DNA from: JBAYJY01 sp041664945
GTDB taxonomy: Bacteria > UBP15 > UBA6099
Direction of reading: 5' to 3'
DNA: 54,645 nucleotides
NCBI GenBank assembly: GCA_041664945.1
Contig: JBAYJY010000009.1
Span: 1 to 54,645, forward strand
In this document: positions 36,538-45,519 of the stretch, piece after piece
Layout of the letters: each line of letters begins with the position of its first letter
How positions within the stretch are numbered: the first letter of the stretch is position 1
Notes under the pieces: model-generated
What the model was told of the DNA's origin: nothing
The model's database searches: none
Seen by the model: the letters and a program-made list of their open reading frames with translations, nothing else
Translations under genes and position numbers: made by a program

Positions 36538-37743
36538 TTATATCTTAGCCTTTTTTTGCATTTCCCGCCAAAAACTCGTTCCGTCCGGCGTCGGCGGAAG
36601 TTCCAGAAACTCCGCGACCGTGGCTCCGAGGTCCGCAAAGGATCGGCGCGTTCCGAGCCCGCAAGGCTCTCCGGCAGAGCCGCACATCGCAAGCGCCGGC
36701 GCATACTCCCGCGTGTGGTCCGTGCTCCTAATGAACGTCGGATCGCAGCCGTGATCCGCGGTTATCGCGAAAAAATCCTGCGGGTCCAAAAGTTCGAGCA
36801 AACCGGGCAGCGCGGCGTCGAACTCCTCCAGCGCGTCCCTGAACCCTTCCGGGTTCCTCCTGTGCCCATACTCCTGATCGAAATCAATCAGGTTCGCAAA
36901 GATTAGTATTTTATTATTTTTCCACCTGTTTTCCAATAGAAGCCGTTTTATATGCGACAGTCCTTCGGCGTTTGATTTCGTATGCGAGCAGTCGCTTATG
37001 CCCCGGTGTCCGAAAAGGTCGTCCACCTTGCCGACCCCGAAAGTCTTTATCCCGGCCTCAGAGGCAAGATCGAGCAGCGTCGGGAACGGCGGCGGCGCCG
37101 AAAAATCCCTGCGAGCCTTCAGCCGCGTGAACTTATTCGGCTCGCCGGCGAAAGGACGCGCTATCACCCGGTCGATCCGCCATGGATTCCCGTTCATTAT
37201 CTCATCGCGCACGACGCGGCAGATCCGGTATAGCTCCTCTACAGGCGTCACGTTCACATGGGCGGCGATCTGTAAAACGCTGTCCGCTGACGTGTAAATG
37301 ATCGGCCGGCCTGTTGCGATGTGCTCGCGGCCGAGTTCCTGAATGATCATCGTCCCGCTCGCCGGCTTGTTGCCGAGCGGAGCCATTCCGATTTTTTCGA
37401 TGAACGCCTCGATAACCTGCGGTGGGAACCCGTCGGGGTAAAACGCCGGCGGCTCCACTCGCGCGCGTCCCGCAAGTTCCCAATGGCCGCTCGTCGAATC
37501 CTTTCCCACGGACTGTTCCGCCATCCTTCCGTAAAAAGCGCGTGGATGCTCTGCAGGCGGAACACCCTCCAGCGACAATATGTTTCCAAGCCCCAGAGAC
37601 TGCAGATTCGGAAGCGAGAGGCCGCCCAGCGCCCTCGCCAGATTGCCGAGCGTATCGCTCCCGGCGTCTCTGTATTCCACAGCATCGGGCAACGCTCCAA
37701 CACCAACGCCGTCAAGAACTATTATCAACGCTTTAGGCTTCAT
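36538..37743 (-). CDS. deoB: Phosphopentomutase
   Basis: A 401-residue enzyme of the alkaline-phosphatase superfamily that interconverts (deoxy)ribose 1- and 5-phosphate in nucleoside salvage. The N-terminal metal site is LDGVGVGALPDA, the catalytic Thr region is GKDSTSGHWELAG, and the C-terminal metal ligands are in ITADHGCDPTF and STDHTREYAP. The length matches bacterial DeoB (about 390-410). It sits in the middle of a surface-glycan/LPS operon, two bases upstream of the LptA-like gene, so it is expressed with unrelated functions; no other salvage gene is nearby. Confidence 0.95.
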   Translation of the reverse strand: MKPKALIIVLDGVGVGALPDAVEYRDAGSDTLGNLARALGGLSLPNLQSLGLGNILSLEGVPPAEHPRAFYGRMAEQSVGKDSTSGHWELAGRARVEPPAFYPDGFPPQVIEAFIEKIGMAPLGNKPASGTMIIQELGREHIATGRPIIYTSADSVLQIAAHVNVTPVEELYRICRVVRDEIMNGNPWRIDRVIARPFAGEPNKFTRLKARRDFSAPPPFPTLLDLASEAGIKTFGVGKVDDLFGHRGISDCSHTKSNAEGLSHIKRLLLENRWKNNKILIFANLIDFDQEYGHRRNPEGFRDALEEFDAALPGLLELLDPQDFFAITADHGCDPTFIRSTDHTREYAPALAMCGSAGEPCGLGTRRSFADLGATVAEFLELPPTPDGTSFWREMQKKAKI

Positions 37744-37818
37744 ATTCCCAGTTTAACATTTTCGGATTTGCCGTCATTTTATATTTTGCCTTTTGCCGAC
37801 TGCTCACTGCCGGTCTCC

Positions 37819-38706
37819 CTACGCTCTCGGGTGGCACTTTTCATATACCTGCAACATCTTGTCCTTAGTGACATGCGTATAAATTTGAGTCGTGGCGATA
37901 TCCGCGTGGCCGAGCATTTCCTGAACCGAGCGCAGGTCGGCGCCGTTTTCCATAAGGTGCGTCGCGAACGAATGCCGGAAAGTGTGCGGCGAGGCATGGC
38001 TCGATGCCGCGGCGGCGAGCTTGTTGACTATCAGCCACACCGACGCCCGCGTCATCGGGCGCCCCTTGCCGGTCAAGATCAGGTTGGCGCAAAGCCCGCG
38101 GTCCCATTCAGGGCGCGCCTCGTCCAGATACCGCTTCAGCCACTCCTGCGCCTTGCCGCCAAGCGGGATAGTCCTCATCTTCGAACCTTTCCCCATACAG
38201 CGTATGAAGCCTTCGCTCCAGTTGAGATCGGACACTTTCAGGCCCGTCAGTTCGCTCACCCGCATCCCGGTGGCGTATAAAAGCTCGATGATCGCGCGGT
38301 TCCTTATCTGCTTAGGCGTTTCCGCCGGCATGGAATCAATCAGTCGCGCCACTTCATCGCCGGAAAGCGTCTCCGGAAGCCGCCTCACATTCCGCAAACT
38401 TTCGATATCCTCAACCGTTTCCGGACCGATATAGCCCTCACGATGCAGATACTTAAGAAAACTCCTGATCGCCGTGACTTTCCGGGCGATGGAATTCTGC
38501 GACATCCGCTGCGCGCGCAGACGTTGGTTGAACAGGCTCACAGACGTCGCGTCCACACGACTCAGCGCCGCCGGACCCCGCTCCTCAAGAAACGCCGCGA
38601 ACTGCCCAAGGTCGCGCCCGTACGAATCAAGCGTGTTCCGCGAATATCCCTTCTCCACGGACATATAGTTCATAAATTCGTCTATGTAATTCGTAATAGT
38701 TTCCAA
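37819..38706 (-). CDS. xerD: XerD-like tyrosine recombinase
   Basis: A 295-residue site-specific recombinase, likely resolving chromosome dimers with a partner at dif. The N-terminal SAM-like domain is EFMNYMSVEKGYSRNTLDSYGRDL. The catalytic core has the first Arg in YATGMRVSELTGL, the Lys strand MGKGSKMRTIPL, HTFRHSFATHLMENGADLR, LGHADIATTQIY with the Tyr nucleophile, and the typical Xer end CHPRA. The ending HVTKDKM is closer to XerD than XerC. There is no attachment site, integrase partner or phage gene nearby, which favours the housekeeping role. Confidence 0.9.
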   Translation of the reverse strand: METITNYIDEFMNYMSVEKGYSRNTLDSYGRDLGQFAAFLEERGPAALSRVDATSVSLFNQRLRAQRMSQNSIARKVTAIRSFLKYLHREGYIGPETVEDIESLRNVRRLPETLSGDEVARLIDSMPAETPKQIRNRAIIELLYATGMRVSELTGLKVSDLNWSEGFIRCMGKGSKMRTIPLGGKAQEWLKRYLDEARPEWDRGLCANLILTGKGRPMTRASVWLIVNKLAAAASSHASPHTFRHSFATHLMENGADLRSVQEMLGHADIATTQIYTHVTKDKMLQVYEKCHPRA

Positions 38707-38749
38707 ATTATTCCGTCCGCCGCTATCGTTTAGTCGCCGCTTCCGATTC

Positions 38750-40414
38750 CTAATTCGGGTTTAATCCCCTCAACTCATACAACTGCAAATAAATATCGCC
38801 GTCTATCTGTTTGTCGTCCGCCGGCTTGTCTTTAGCGCGCCTGTTCTCTATCCGCAAACCGCCTTCGATCTTTTTCTCCTTCACCACCACCGCGAATTTC
38901 TGAAGCCAGATTGCATACTCGCGCGCCCAGCGCGGCTTTTCCGGCAGGCCGGCTCCTTTTTTAACGATCCAGACACGCGGATACAATTTAAACAAATTCA
39001 TGATGCCTTCCGGCGGCCGCGTGTCCACCGTTCCCTTTATTACAGGCAGAAACTCGTCCTGCCTGAATTTATCTTTGCCGATGATTTTCAGATCGATATC
39101 CGGCATAAGACTGACAAGCCGGCTTAGAAACGGGCGGCCGTAATAAAATAGCGGGAGCGTGTCTTCGCCGCCGTCTATCAGGACAATCGGACTGAGCCGC
39201 TCCGGATCCGATTCGAGAAACGCGGCCGCTTCGCGCCAGTCCGGCCTGCTTTTCTCTTCCGCGCGCTGCATCGGAACGAAGCCTAAAACCATGCTTAGAA
39301 TCATAAGCGCGAGCAGAGTCTTGCCGCGCCAGCCCGTGTGCTTCACCGCTCCGTGCGCGGCAACCGCATACAGAACCGCCGCAGCCGGCAGCAATACTTC
39401 CCACAGTTGCAATTGCGTCATCGAAAATAAGCCGGCGAGCGCGAGCGTCAACGCTAATGTGATGAATGCGAAAACGCGCGGCCTGTAGCCGCCCTCGTAC
39501 TCGCGGAACCCGAGAAACGGGAAATAGTGGTAAGAAACCACGAGAATAATAACCCCTAAAAAGCTCCACCCGTTCACGAGCAGCGAGTTGAAATAAAACC
39601 CGCCGAGCGTAAATAATATCTTGAAATATTTTTCTATGAACAGCAACCGCAACTGCAAATAGGCGATCGATTCCTTTGGAATAAAACCGTATATGGACTG
39701 GTTACGCGCCGATTCCCATGTGGGAGGCTTCACAAAAAACGTCGCAGCCCAGCGCGGTTCCCAGTATAGCGCGCAGCCGATCAAAGCCAGGTTCAGCGGT
39801 ATCCACCACCAAATGCTCTTCATGCGGTCCTTAGCGAACCCGAAGAACAGAACATTCATAGGCAGAATCAGCAAAGCGGCGTGAAACCCGAAATTCACGC
39901 CGACAAGCGTCACGGCCGCGAAAGATGCGATAATGACGGGACGGCGGTCGCCTTCAAATATCAAATAGAACAAATAAAGGCCGATAACGAAAAGCGCAAC
40001 GCCGATCGATGTCGCGCTCACTGTCCGGCTCGCGGCCACATTATAGGGCGCCGCAGCGAACAATATCGCGGCGATAACGCCCGCCCAGCGCCCGAAAACG
40101 CGGCGCGCGAAAAAATACACCATCACTACCGCGATCATCCCCGCCAACAGTGACGGCAGCCGCAGCCACGCCTCGGAATCTCCCCACCGCAACCAAAGTT
40201 TCAAAAACCACACATAGGGGAAAAATGTGCCGGTGTTCGGGTCCGCCGCCAACCGGAACAGCCGCAGCAGATGGCCCCACGAATCGCCCGCGAACATCCA
40301 GATGCGCGTCTCAGACGCCGTCAGCGTCGCTTCGCCCAATCCCGGCGCCCGCAGCGCCGCCGCAAGCGCAAGCGCCGCCAATTCCGGCAAAAAACTGAAA
40401 ATTCGTTTTACCAT
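38750..40414 (-). CDS. ArnT/PMT-like (GT39/GT83-type) membrane glycosyltransferase
   Basis: A 554-residue protein with about ten to eleven membrane segments and a C-terminal soluble part. The region around WLRLPSLLAGMIAVVMVYFFARRVFG and AAAPYNVAASRTVSATSIG is characteristic of the lipid-phosphate-sugar-dependent GT39/ArnT superfamily. The first periplasmic loop, where the family has a catalytic Asp-Glu pair, reads TASETRIWMFAG, so the usual Asp appears to be replaced by Ser. Substrate unknown; the location next to a GT2 enzyme and LPS genes points to envelope glycan. Start ATG 40414 follows an AT-rich 60-bp gap that may hold an internal promoter. Confidence 0.75.
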   Translation of the reverse strand: MVKRIFSFLPELAALALAAALRAPGLGEATLTASETRIWMFAGDSWGHLLRLFRLAADPNTGTFFPYVWFLKLWLRWGDSEAWLRLPSLLAGMIAVVMVYFFARRVFGRWAGVIAAILFAAAPYNVAASRTVSATSIGVALFVIGLYLFYLIFEGDRRPVIIASFAAVTLVGVNFGFHAALLILPMNVLFFGFAKDRMKSIWWWIPLNLALIGCALYWEPRWAATFFVKPPTWESARNQSIYGFIPKESIAYLQLRLLFIEKYFKILFTLGGFYFNSLLVNGWSFLGVIILVVSYHYFPFLGFREYEGGYRPRVFAFITLALTLALAGLFSMTQLQLWEVLLPAAAVLYAVAAHGAVKHTGWRGKTLLALMILSMVLGFVPMQRAEEKSRPDWREAAAFLESDPERLSPIVLIDGGEDTLPLFYYGRPFLSRLVSLMPDIDLKIIGKDKFRQDEFLPVIKGTVDTRPPEGIMNLFKLYPRVWIVKKGAGLPEKPRWAREYAIWLQKFAVVVKEKKIEGGLRIENRRAKDKPADDKQIDGDIYLQLYELRGLNPN

Positions 40415-40475
40415 TCCTTTACTCTCTATATATAATTTCCAGAATATATATGTTTATTTTCGTTATCGAGGATGA

Positions 40476-42350
40476 TTATTGAAAAATTATGTCGAAATCC
40501 TTCGGCGGATCGATCACCCGGATGAATCCTGCCGGATCGCCGCCCGCCGGAAAGCGCTCAAGCCTTGCCGCCGGTTTCGCCCGGCAGCCGTCCATCCAAT
40601 GATACTTTAACACAATCTCGCCGCCTTCTGCGCGCGCGCCTCGCACCTCTATTCGGCTGTAATCCGCTTTTACCGCTCCCGCTCCTTTGAGGAAAAACGT
40701 CGGGTTGTATCCCTTCAACTCGAATATCTCGAACTTGTCCTGCCGACCCAAATAAGCGTAATAACCTTCGTAATTCCTGAAATACTCCCTGCTGCCGCCC
40801 GACCAGCAGATTACCCATTTCACATTGTACCGTTCAAGTTCCCGGCGCAATTCCTCAGTATTGAAATCCGACAAAGAACGCCCGAAAACGCGACCATCCT
40901 GAAACGAGACGCGGTGATAGTCCAGAAACACATAAGGATACGGGCCTCCTATGAATTCACGCCCTGTCATCAAGCCGAACATGGCGAGAGTCTGCGCCTT
41001 GCCGTAAATCTGGCCGCCGCCCTCGGTGTCCATTACGCCGGAATCCTCTATCATTATCCGCCCGCCCGGCGGCAGCGACTTGATTCTTTCAACGAGCGAC
41101 GCAACCTCCTGCGACGCCGGCCAGTTAAGAAGATACTCGAACGGTTTTAGCCGGTTCGACGCATAAACCATGCCGGCCAGGCAAATCAGCGGAACAATAA
41201 TAACGGCCGCGGACGCGAACACGTTTCTCTTATCTCCCGCCTTGCCCGGCCCCGCGAACGCCGCGCCTCCCGCCGCCGCCAACAGCAACTGCGCCGAAGG
41301 GAAATAACGCGTCGGATTCAACGAGGCGCCGCCCGGCAGATAAGCGCCATAATACGAATACGCCCATAGCCCGGCCGCCGAAACCGCTAAAAACGCGGCG
41401 AGCCTCCGGTTGCCGCGACGCAACAGAACAACGCAGCCGCATATCCCGGCGATCAGCAACAGCGTCAGCGCCGCCGAATGCAGCCACCCGTACAAACCTT
41501 CGAACGCTATATTATTCATCACAACAGAGCCGGCGAAATAATCCTTAAGCGGCCTGAGCAAATCCTTATTCTGCCAGAACGGCGCTTCCGCCACATTCTC
41601 GATATGCTTAAGAAAAATCAGCATCGGGCGAATCCAGAACCAGTTGACCGCGAGCGCGACGCCGCCAGCGGCCGCCAACCCCGCTATTCGCGCATAACGC
41701 TTCTCTTTCGCCGCCATGACCAGCGCCGCCACAGCGGGAATGAAGAGAATTACAAACGCTGTTTTGTGAACAAAAAGCGCAATCGCAGTCGCCGCCGCCG
41801 CTCCTATCCACCACGCTCCTCCGTCCCGCGCATACCGGTATATGAACGATGCCGCGAAAAGCGACATATACGTCACCATCCCCGCGGTCAGCATCCCCGC
41901 CGCGAAAAACATCACCGGAACGCCGATCAGAAAATACAAACCGCCCAGAAGAAACGCGACCGACGCCTCGCGCCGCGACAAACCAAAATTCCGGAGAGTC
42001 CACCACCAGATAAGCGGAAACATAAAAAGGCCGGCGGCGAAAAACGCGCGGACCACGCCGAGCGCCGGCGAGCCGGGAAAATGAACCGCAAACCACTGAA
42101 TGGCTACGTTGCTGTTCCAGATGAAACTAAGCGGATAGCCCGCCATGAAATGCGGGTCGTAGCCCCATAGCAGGCCGGTCGCCGCATGGAATCTTCGCGC
42201 CGCCTCCGCCATATAAACCATGACCGGGAAATCATTGAAATTGAGAGTCGCGCCCCGCAGCGAGAACTCCACCGCGCGGCCGATCAATATGACAAACCCG
42301 CCCGCAGAGCAGGCCAACAGCCACAAGTTGCTTTTCAGCGCTTTCATCAT
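40476..42350 (-). CDS. Polytopic membrane protein, glycosyltransferase-like (GT-C fold)
   Basis: A 624-residue protein with roughly twelve membrane segments and a C-terminal periplasmic domain of about 200 residues. The first loop holds FNDFPVMVYMAEAARRFHA and WGYDPHFMAGYPLSF, where acidic residues could act as in GT-C transferases; the GYDPHFMAGYP pattern resembles YfhO/6-pyruvoyl-like large membrane proteins. The C-terminal part (IMIEDSGVMDTEGGGQIYG, YNVKWVICWSGG) looks like a soluble sugar-binding sandwich. It is eight bases downstream of a radical-SAM gene. I infer lipid-linked sugar transfer, but no family-defining motif is certain. Confidence 0.65.
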   Translation of the reverse strand: MMKALKSNLWLLACSAGGFVILIGRAVEFSLRGATLNFNDFPVMVYMAEAARRFHAATGLLWGYDPHFMAGYPLSFIWNSNVAIQWFAVHFPGSPALGVVRAFFAAGLFMFPLIWWWTLRNFGLSRREASVAFLLGGLYFLIGVPVMFFAAGMLTAGMVTYMSLFAASFIYRYARDGGAWWIGAAAATAIALFVHKTAFVILFIPAVAALVMAAKEKRYARIAGLAAAGGVALAVNWFWIRPMLIFLKHIENVAEAPFWQNKDLLRPLKDYFAGSVVMNNIAFEGLYGWLHSAALTLLLIAGICGCVVLLRRGNRRLAAFLAVSAAGLWAYSYYGAYLPGGASLNPTRYFPSAQLLLAAAGGAAFAGPGKAGDKRNVFASAAVIIVPLICLAGMVYASNRLKPFEYLLNWPASQEVASLVERIKSLPPGGRIMIEDSGVMDTEGGGQIYGKAQTLAMFGLMTGREFIGGPYPYVFLDYHRVSFQDGRVFGRSLSDFNTEELRRELERYNVKWVICWSGGSREYFRNYEGYYAYLGRQDKFEIFELKGYNPTFFLKGAGAVKADYSRIEVRGARAEGGEIVLKYHWMDGCRAKPAARLERFPAGGDPAGFIRVIDPPKDFDIIFQ

Positions 42351-42357
42351 TTAACGC

Positions 42358-43524
42358 TCATCGCCGCGCAAATAAGTATCTCTTCCTGAATCCGGAGTCG
42401 GTTACAACCTTGCGAATGCACCAGCCTATGATGTCGCCCGAATAGAAGACGGACGGATTGATGTCGCACTCGATCCAGCAGCCCTTGCAGGCGAGAACTT
42501 TTTTCCGGATTTCCGCCGCGCGCGGCCCGCGCCAGATCTCGGAAAACGGTTGTTCCCTGACGTTGCCTGCCGATTCGGTCCGGAAAACGCTGCATGGCGC
42601 GACTTGGCCGTCCGGCAGAAGGCGAAAGTGCGAGAACATCGCCATGCACGGCGGCGCGGGCTTCGCCCGCCCGGCAAGCGCCCGGTTTCTGCCGCCTTCG
42701 TTCAGATATTCCTCGGACAGGTCGCGCATTAGGGCGCTGCGCGATTCGCGGCGGCCGCGCGCCGCAGCTTCATTGCTTTTCAGCATCTCATGTTCGAGAT
42801 AAAAACGCGCCATCTCCTCCGGCGTCATGCCGTCCTGCGGCGCGAACTCAAGAGCCTTCTCGCCCGTCCGCTCGCCCGAAAGGTCCTTCCCCTCGTGAAA
42901 CCTCGCGCCGAGAAAAAGGCTGTGCCCCAGCCCGAGGCTCTCCGCGAACTCGTGGACCGGTCCGATCTGGTCGAGCGTCGTCTTCATAACCGTTTGATTT
43001 ATTCCGGCGTGAAAGTCGTATCTGTTCTTCAGTTCGGACAGCCGGCGCAGAGTCCCGGCGGCCCGTTCGCCGATACCGGGAACGCCCCGGAGCCTGTCGT
43101 GTTCGCCCGTCATTGCGTCGAGGCTGACCTGAATGTGGATAGCGGCGCTTCCGCCCGCCGTGGATTTCACGAACGCCTCCACGCGGTCCGGAAACGAGCC
43201 GTTGGTTGTGACATAGAAGATTTCGCAGGCGGTCGACGAGGCCGCATGCTCGTAAATCAGCGGCAGGTCGGTTCTCAGGAACGGTTCGCCGCCGGTGATG
43301 CGGATGACTTCGAGCCGCGCGAGAAGCGGGTCGCGGATGAACGCGCCAAACTCGTCCGCCGTCAGTTCCGACTCCTGAGAGGCGCCCCATCCGTGAATCC
43401 CGCACATGGCGCAGCGCGCGTTGCAGCGGTTAGTGACGTTGTACGTCATCAGAGCCGGAGCGGACGGTTTGCCCGCGCGGCGCCGCAGCCGGGCGCGCCC
43501 GATGTCAGCCAGCCTTCGCAGCAT
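42358..43524 (-). CDS. Radical SAM protein with SPASM-like C-terminus
   Basis: A 388-residue radical SAM enzyme. The [4Fe-4S] motif is TNRCNARCAMC (Cys34, Cys38, Cys41); ITGGEPFLR is the SAM-binding GGE-type motif. The C-terminal region has a SPASM-like set of cysteines (CMAMFSHFRLLPDGQVAPCS, NVREQPFSEIWRG, ACKGCWIECD), expected to bind auxiliary clusters. It overlaps the GT2 gene by 20 bp and is followed by a membrane GT-like gene, so its substrate may be an envelope sugar or lipid rather than a peptide. No candidate precursor peptide was seen nearby. Confidence 0.9.
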   Translation of the reverse strand: MLRRLADIGRARLRRRAGKPSAPALMTYNVTNRCNARCAMCGIHGWGASQESELTADEFGAFIRDPLLARLEVIRITGGEPFLRTDLPLIYEHAASSTACEIFYVTTNGSFPDRVEAFVKSTAGGSAAIHIQVSLDAMTGEHDRLRGVPGIGERAAGTLRRLSELKNRYDFHAGINQTVMKTTLDQIGPVHEFAESLGLGHSLFLGARFHEGKDLSGERTGEKALEFAPQDGMTPEEMARFYLEHEMLKSNEAAARGRRESRSALMRDLSEEYLNEGGRNRALAGRAKPAPPCMAMFSHFRLLPDGQVAPCSVFRTESAGNVREQPFSEIWRGPRAAEIRKKVLACKGCWIECDINPSVFYSGDIIGWCIRKVVTDSGFRKRYLFARR

Positions 43525-44224
43525 CCCGATTCACTTTCAAATCCGATTTTAATTTCCTTACTTCAGCCAGCATCCTGAGAACGTTTTTCAGGGCGAGCGA
43601 GTGCGAACGCCCTCCGAGGCGCGGATAACATTTCACATCCGCCTCGCCGACGCCGAACCCGGCGAGATGCGCGCGCAGAACGATTTCGCCCTGCGCGAAA
43701 ATGCCGTCGCTGTTAGGAGATGCCTTGTCGAGGATCTCGCGCCTGAATATCTTGATGGAGCAGCCGAGATCGCGGAACGGCGCGCGGAACAGAGAGCGGA
43801 TAACGATATTATATGATTTCGAGAGCAGAGAGCGAAACCGGCCGTTCGGGTAGGCCGGGCGGCGTCCCTGAATGAGGTGTCGGCCGTCGAGCAAGGCGAG
43901 CATCGCCGGCAGGTCTTCGGGGTCGTACTGGCCGTCGCCGTCCATAAAAGCGATAAGCGGAAAGCGCGCGTTTTTCACGCCAGTCTTGAGCGCGGCGCCT
44001 TGGCCGAGATTGCGCGGGTGATGCAGCGCCGTGATTTCCGGAAACTCTCGGGCAAGCGCGTCCGCGGCGGCGCCGGTAGCGTCCGGGCTGCCGTCCTCGA
44101 CGATGATAATCTCGAAATCGGAACAAAGCGCTCGCAGGACGCCGACGCAGTTGCGGGCGAGCGGCCCGATGTTCGCTTCATCGTAATAAGCCGGGCAGAT
44201 AAGGCTGATTTTAGGGGCCTCCAA
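43505..44224 (-). CDS. Family 2 glycosyltransferase (DPM1-like)
   Basis: A 239-residue inverting GT-A transferase likely loading a sugar onto a polyprenyl phosphate. Motifs: ISLICPAYYDEANIG, IIIVEDGSPDATG, NLGQGAALKTGVKNA and the metal-binding DGDGQYDPEDLP; the late segment DLGCSIKIFRREIL is typical of dolichyl-phosphate mannose synthase-like enzymes. There are no C-terminal membrane helices. Start TTG 44224 lies seven bases after GGAGG. It opens the co-directional run of glycan, recombinase, LPS-export and hpf genes and would supply the lipid-linked donor used by the downstream GT-C proteins. Confidence 0.92.
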   Translation of the reverse strand: MEAPKISLICPAYYDEANIGPLARNCVGVLRALCSDFEIIIVEDGSPDATGAAADALAREFPEITALHHPRNLGQGAALKTGVKNARFPLIAFMDGDGQYDPEDLPAMLALLDGRHLIQGRRPAYPNGRFRSLLSKSYNIVIRSLFRAPFRDLGCSIKIFRREILDKASPNSDGIFAQGEIVLRAHLAGFGVGEADVKCYPRLGGRSHSLALKNVLRMLAEVRKLKSDLKVNRDAAKAG

Positions 44225-44450
44225 AAAGCGTCCTCCGTCTGGCGGTTAATACTTCCGGGACGGCGCTGGCGTCCTGCCTGTGAATAAACATAGCCTTAGC
44301 CGGCGCAGCCTGATAAAACGCGAAAAGCGATCTTATATAAATCTTACCATAAAAACGGGAGTGTATTTAGCTTTCTGAAAAAGCAAGTAAGGAAGACGAA
44401 GTGTGTAACGGAAACGAAAAAAGTGAAAAAACGAATATGTCCCAAACGGA

Positions 44451-44478
44451 GAGAGTCCCCGATTGCTCGGGGACTCTC
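44451..44478 (-). terminator. 12-bp hairpin downstream of rnpB
   Basis: GAGAGTCCCCGA and TCGGGGACTCTC form a perfect 12-bp stem with a four-base loop. On the minus strand it follows the RNase P RNA 3' end by about 15 nt, and T-rich DNA follows after about 20 nt. It is probably the rnpB terminator, though the T-run is displaced; it could alternatively be a processing hairpin. Confidence 0.6.
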
Positions 44479-44492
44479 AGATTAGAATTGAG

Positions 44493-44981
44493 CAGAGCCG
44501 GACTGTAAGCGGGATTCTGTCAAAAGCGTGCGGCGCAAAGATCTTATCGGAGATCGTTTGACGGGGGCCCTATGAAAGGGCCATTGTGCGCCGACTCTTA
44601 GTGACGGCCATTTATCTGGGGCGCGCATTGCTGGGCGCCTCTTGCGGACTACCCGGAACTACGGCGGAAAACCACAATCAATTAACCACTCGTGCGGCGG
44701 TCGAGATCAAAACCGCCGCCTTGGCGGGCTGCCTCTCAGGTCCTGTTTGTCCTTGCACCGAGCGGGGTTTACCGAGCCGCCGCGTCGCCGCGGCGCTGGT
44801 GCGCTCTTACCACACCGTTTCACCCTTGCCTGTGCCTGCGCTTTCGCGCGGCCATCGGCGGTCTACTTTCTGTTGCACTTTCCATGGGGTCGCCCCCTCC
44901 GGCTGTTAGCCGGCGCTCTGCCCTTCGGTGTCCCGACTTTCCTCAGGCGTTTCCACCCGCGGCCGTCCGTCCGGCTCTGTC
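44493..44981 (-). ncRNA. rnpB: RNase P RNA, type A, with an extra structured insert
   Basis: The catalytic RNA of RNase P, which removes tRNA 5' leaders. P1 pairs GAGCCGGAC (44977-44969) with GTCCGGCTC (44503-44495). The universally conserved cores are present: CCTGAGGAAAGTCGGGAC near the 5' end, GTGAAACGGTGTGGTAAGAG, and GACAGAATCCCGCTTACAG near the 3' end. P4 keeps its pairing with the bulged U through compensatory changes (CGGGA with TCCCG). At about 485 nt it is longer than the common type-A size; about 80 nt of that is an inserted branched element at 44522-44602. Strong promoter upstream, hairpin downstream. Confidence 0.95.
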
Positions 44982-44999
44982 AAAGTTCAATCTATTTAA

Positions 45000-45027
45000 A
45001 GTATATAAAAAATTATGAAAAAGTCAA
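45000..45027 (-). promoter_or_regulatory. rnpB promoter
   Basis: On the minus strand TTGACT (45027-45022) and TATACT (45005-45000) are separated by 16 bp; initiation about seven bases later would give an RNA starting near 44993, just ahead of P1. Confidence 0.75.
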
Positions 45028-45070
45028 AATTCGCCGCAATGAAAAACTGTTGTTATCTTGGATTTCAAAC

Positions 45071-45496
45071 TTATCTATGCGAATCGAGGCACTTGTTTGC
45101 GAGCCCGTCGGCGAGCTTGTTTTGTTCGCGCGGAATTTCGACGACTTTGAAGCTTTTGAAGCCAGCGGCGAGGACTTTTATCTTGTCGCGCAACGGCAGA
45201 AGATCGGCGTTATTGATTTTGTATCTGCCCGTTATCTGGCGGGCGATGAGCTGGCTGTCCGTGCAGATGGTGACGGCTGTCGCATTGAGTTCGGCGGCGG
45301 TTTTGAGAGCGAGGATGACAGCTTCGTACTCGGCGCGGTTGTTTGTGGATTTTCCGAGGTATTTCGAGCGTTCGGCGACAACCTGCCCGTTGACGCTGAG
45401 TGCGGTCGCGGCTGCGGCCGGCCCGGGATTGCCACGGCAGGCGCCGTCGGTGTAAGCGACAATCTCAATCGGTTTTAAATCGTTGAAAAGTGGCAT
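45071..45496 (-). CDS. Ribonuclease HI family protein
   Basis: A 141-residue RNase H-fold enzyme degrading RNA in RNA-DNA hybrids. The four acidic residues of the catalytic site are visible: Asp in YTDGACRGNPGPAA, Glu in NNRAEYEAV, Asp in ICTDSQLI and Asp in LADGLANK. The GNPGPAA and RAEYEA wording is closer to the RnhA-like family of Gram-positives, cyanobacteria and archaea than to E. coli RnhA, and the basic handle is absent. It starts 23 bp after the zinc-ribbon gene; the two are often neighbours in other bacteria. rnpB lies immediately downstream. Confidence 0.93.
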   Translation of the reverse strand: MPLFNDLKPIEIVAYTDGACRGNPGPAAAATALSVNGQVVAERSKYLGKSTNNRAEYEAVILALKTAAELNATAVTICTDSQLIARQITGRYKINNADLLPLRDKIKVLAAGFKSFKVVEIPREQNKLADGLANKCLDSHR

Positions 45497-45519
45497 CGCG
45501 AACCGCGCTTCGGCGCGGA

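Noticed and set aside
37819..38706. Integrase marking a mobile element
   Set aside because: No attachment-site duplication, phage or cargo genes; the sequence has the Xer-type end and lies in a housekeeping run.
42790..43578. 262-codon plus-strand frame opposite the radical SAM gene
   Set aside because: Antisense to intact CxxxCxxC and SPASM motifs, with no start signal or domain.
44451..44478. Hairpin as a mobile-element end
   Set aside because: Its position just after rnpB on the transcribed strand makes a terminator more likely; no second copy was seen in the window.
44642..45478. 278-codon plus-strand frame across rnpB and the RNase H gene
   Set aside because: It crosses a conserved non-coding RNA and an opposite-strand RNase H gene; the translation has no recognisable domain.
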